Shown: positions 29,516-30,856 of the stretch, piece after piece
How the letters are laid out: each line of letters begins with the position of its first letter
Numbering within the stretch: position 1 is the stretch's first letter
From: Chara braunii
Taxonomy: Eukaryota > Streptophyta > Charophyceae > Charales > Characeae
Length of the DNA: 30,856 nt
Assembly: GCA_003427395.1 (NCBI GenBank)
Contig: BFEA01000004.1
Location: 4,830,378 to 4,861,233 of the forward strand
Reading direction: 5' to 3'
The notes under the pieces: generated by a model
What the model saw: the letters and a program-made list of their open reading frames with translations, nothing else
Databases searched by the model: none
Told to the model about the DNA's origin: nothing
Translations under genes and position numbers: made by a program

Positions 29516-29631
29516 CCATTTCGTCAAAATGGACATTTTTTTTTTTTGAACAAATTTTGACGAGTTTTCGGCCAAAAAACTCGGTTTCAATTTCATTCAA
29601 AAAATAAAAAATGTCAATTTTGACGAAATGG
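29516..29631. mobile_element. 116-bp fold-back element inserted in the RT domain
   Basis: 'ccatttcgtcaaaatggaca' at 29516 is repeated inverted at the right end (to 29631) with one mismatch in 26 bp. Pairing continues through the T/A-rich part and gagtttt/aaaactc to a small loop near 29570, so almost the whole insert folds on itself. It splits the RT frame between ESIINN and VIYPTQTGFV. The 114 bp from 29517 to 29630 are an exact codon multiple but include TGA stops. No clear target duplication. It resembles a very small MITE. Confidence 0.85.
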
Positions 29632-30856
29632 CCGTTATCTACCCGACACAAACCGGGTTTGTCAAAGGACGTAGGATCCATGATAATATTTTGTTGGTCA
29701 ATGAGATTCTTAAGCTAACAAGGCAGGACAAATGCAATATTGCCGTGGTTTTCATCGACTTCGAGAAGGCATACGACCATGTGGACTGGACTTTCTTAGA
29801 TATATGCATGTAGAAAATGAATATTGGGTCAAAGTTTCGACGTTGGACCGGGATTTTACACAGTCACGCTACGACGAGCGTCCAGGTCAATGAAATGATG
29901 GCACCAGTAATCTCGCTACAGCGGTCGGTTCGCCAAGGAGACCCCTTGACCCTTTTTTTTTTTTTTTTGTAATGGAAGCATTGACAGCGAATCTACTCAC
30001 TAACAAAGACCTAAAAAACTGCAGATCTCTGTCATCCCTGAGGAGGCGATTCCAGTATGCTCGATGTTTGCGGATGACCTGGCGGTAATGGTGGACGCCA
30101 CCGCTGAAAATATGGAAGAGATTAACCAATTGGTGGATCGATTCATGCTAGTTTCGGATATGAATGTCAACTAGGGAAATAAAACACTTGGATGGTGGAT
30201 TCACCACCAAGGAGTGCGTCCGCCGGAGCAGCCGTGGGTTAAATGGGTACCGAAAGACGCCTCGGTCAGGGTACTTGGCATAATGCTGACTACCTTAGGG
30301 AAGCCGGCATTGAACGACGAATGGATCCTCAAACCTGCATTGGAAAGACTGACACGCTGGAATGACAAGCACACATCTCTGATTGATACAACATTGGCAA
30401 TAAATAATGTGGTATTAGCAGCCCTCTGGTATAAGTTCGCACTTTGGACCCTCAACAATGAGGCGGTTAAATCACTTAAGAGGCAAGTTACTGCCTTGTT
30501 GTGAAGAGGAAACAGTGAGCTCCCGAATGTCATAAGCAGGGTGGACTGGACATCAGTGATCCAGCCCAGGGACAAAGGGGGCTTGGGTATCCTAGACCCG
30601 GACACCCAAGTGGCTGCGCTGATAGCACAATGAATCAGAAGCCTGATATTCATGCCAGACCTTCCCTGACATGCCCTTGCGCTCGAACAGATCACTAGAT
30701 TGGCACCACAGGCGCCAAGAGGAGTAGATCCCCTGACTTGGCTAGAGGACCGTTATTGGCCCATACCACGGCACCCTCGGGTCGACAGAGACTCCTCTCG
30801 TGGAGCAGTGAGGAGGGATTTGGCCAGAGATGACTTCTGGCCCCGGGTACCGAAGG

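Larger units (their letters stand above)
24764..30856 (+). mobile_element. Damaged LINE (non-LTR retrotransposon), 3' end beyond window
   Basis: The order of parts is ORF1 with a CCHC zinc knuckle, a middle ORF, then ORF2 with AP-like endonuclease and reverse transcriptase, all on the plus strand. This is the L1-type layout common in plants, with an extra middle frame. Several frameshifts and stops make this copy non-functional. Frameshifts sit mainly at homopolymers (A3 at 27904-27906, T7 at about 29060, T16 near 29954), so sequencing error may contribute. A fold-back insertion interrupts the reverse transcriptase. No 3' poly(A) or RNase H region is in the window. The 5' limit is uncertain. 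Confidence 0.93.
27711..30856 (+). pseudogene. LINE ORF2: AP-like endonuclease and reverse transcriptase (partial, damaged)
   Basis: ORF2 nicks the target and copies the element RNA into it. Endonuclease signs: LNINGL (27798-27815), Q-ETHL (interrupted by one extra A at 27904-27906), VCIYAPN, GDCN (28222-28233, usually GDFN), LRIDLILIS, and LDH (28510-28518, usually SDH). Reverse transcriptase signs: GIDGFPKEFW, LIHKKGD..YIKNYRPITLL, QTGFVKGRRIHDNILL, VVFIDFEKAYDHVDW (first catalytic Asp), QRSVRQGDPL, and FADDLAV (30064-30084, the catalytic DD pair). The C-terminal GGLGILDPDTQVAALIA is typical of LINEs. Damage: TGA 28078-28080, broken linker 28713-29145, TAG 29811-29813, T16 near 29954, TAG 30172-30174, TGA at 30502, 30631 and 30667, plus the insertion at 29516-29631. 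The frame is still open at the window edge. Confidence 0.92.

Noticed and set aside
28078-30669. Alternative genetic code with TGA as Trp
   Set aside because: TAG and TAA stops and frameshifts also interrupt the LINE, so decay of a silent element explains all of it more simply.

Overview
This window looks like repeat-dense nuclear DNA of a eukaryote, most likely a plant. The main reason is the right-hand element. It is a LINE whose ORF1 carries a plant-type nucleic-acid-binding region and a zinc knuckle, and whose ORF2 encodes an AP-like endonuclease and a non-LTR reverse transcriptase. I found no bacterial-style operons, no intact host gene, no rRNA, no convincing intact tRNA and no CRISPR array. 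Four ambiguous bases (2129, 2233, 17001, 17007) and many long homopolymers point to a draft assembly. Some frameshifts may therefore be sequencing errors.

Layout. 1-4500: one long copy of a repeat (family L), two to four diverged copies of a CT-rich repeat of about 330 bp (family P), and a long degenerate GAT/ATG minisatellite. 4532-6412: two 220-bp arms in inverted orientation enclosing strong hairpins, with a third diverged arm copy at 2546-2757. 6540-6657: an almost perfect 118-bp palindrome. 6735-8760: several copies of a 55-bp core (family K) and a second long L copy. 8760-13945: mostly unassigned, but with a broken minus-strand reading frame (10843-9804) and a tandemly duplicated TATA-containing segment. 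13945-16620: a further L fragment, a third long L copy and another K core. 17580-20325: hairpin-ended MITE-like elements, including a nested set. 20323-22670: direct repeats, a small poly(A) insertion with an 18-bp target-site duplication, a SINE-like tRNA-related element, a MITE with long inverted ends, and a tandem repeat. 22700-24760: unassigned, possibly including the LINE 5' region.

24764-30856 is the most gene-like part: a damaged LINE running off the right edge. In this copy three reading frames follow one another with short overlaps. They are ORF1 with the zinc knuckle, a middle ORF of about 400 codons with a proline-rich linker and a domain I do not recognise, and ORF2 with endonuclease and reverse transcriptase. 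The two junctions are TGATG and ATGA, the kind of stop/start overlap known from translationally coupled LINE ORFs. A 116-bp fold-back element sits inside the reverse transcriptase region.

The best candidates for something undescribed are the middle ORF of the LINE and its junctions, and the K core with its two conserved stem-loops and a base-pair covariation among local copies.
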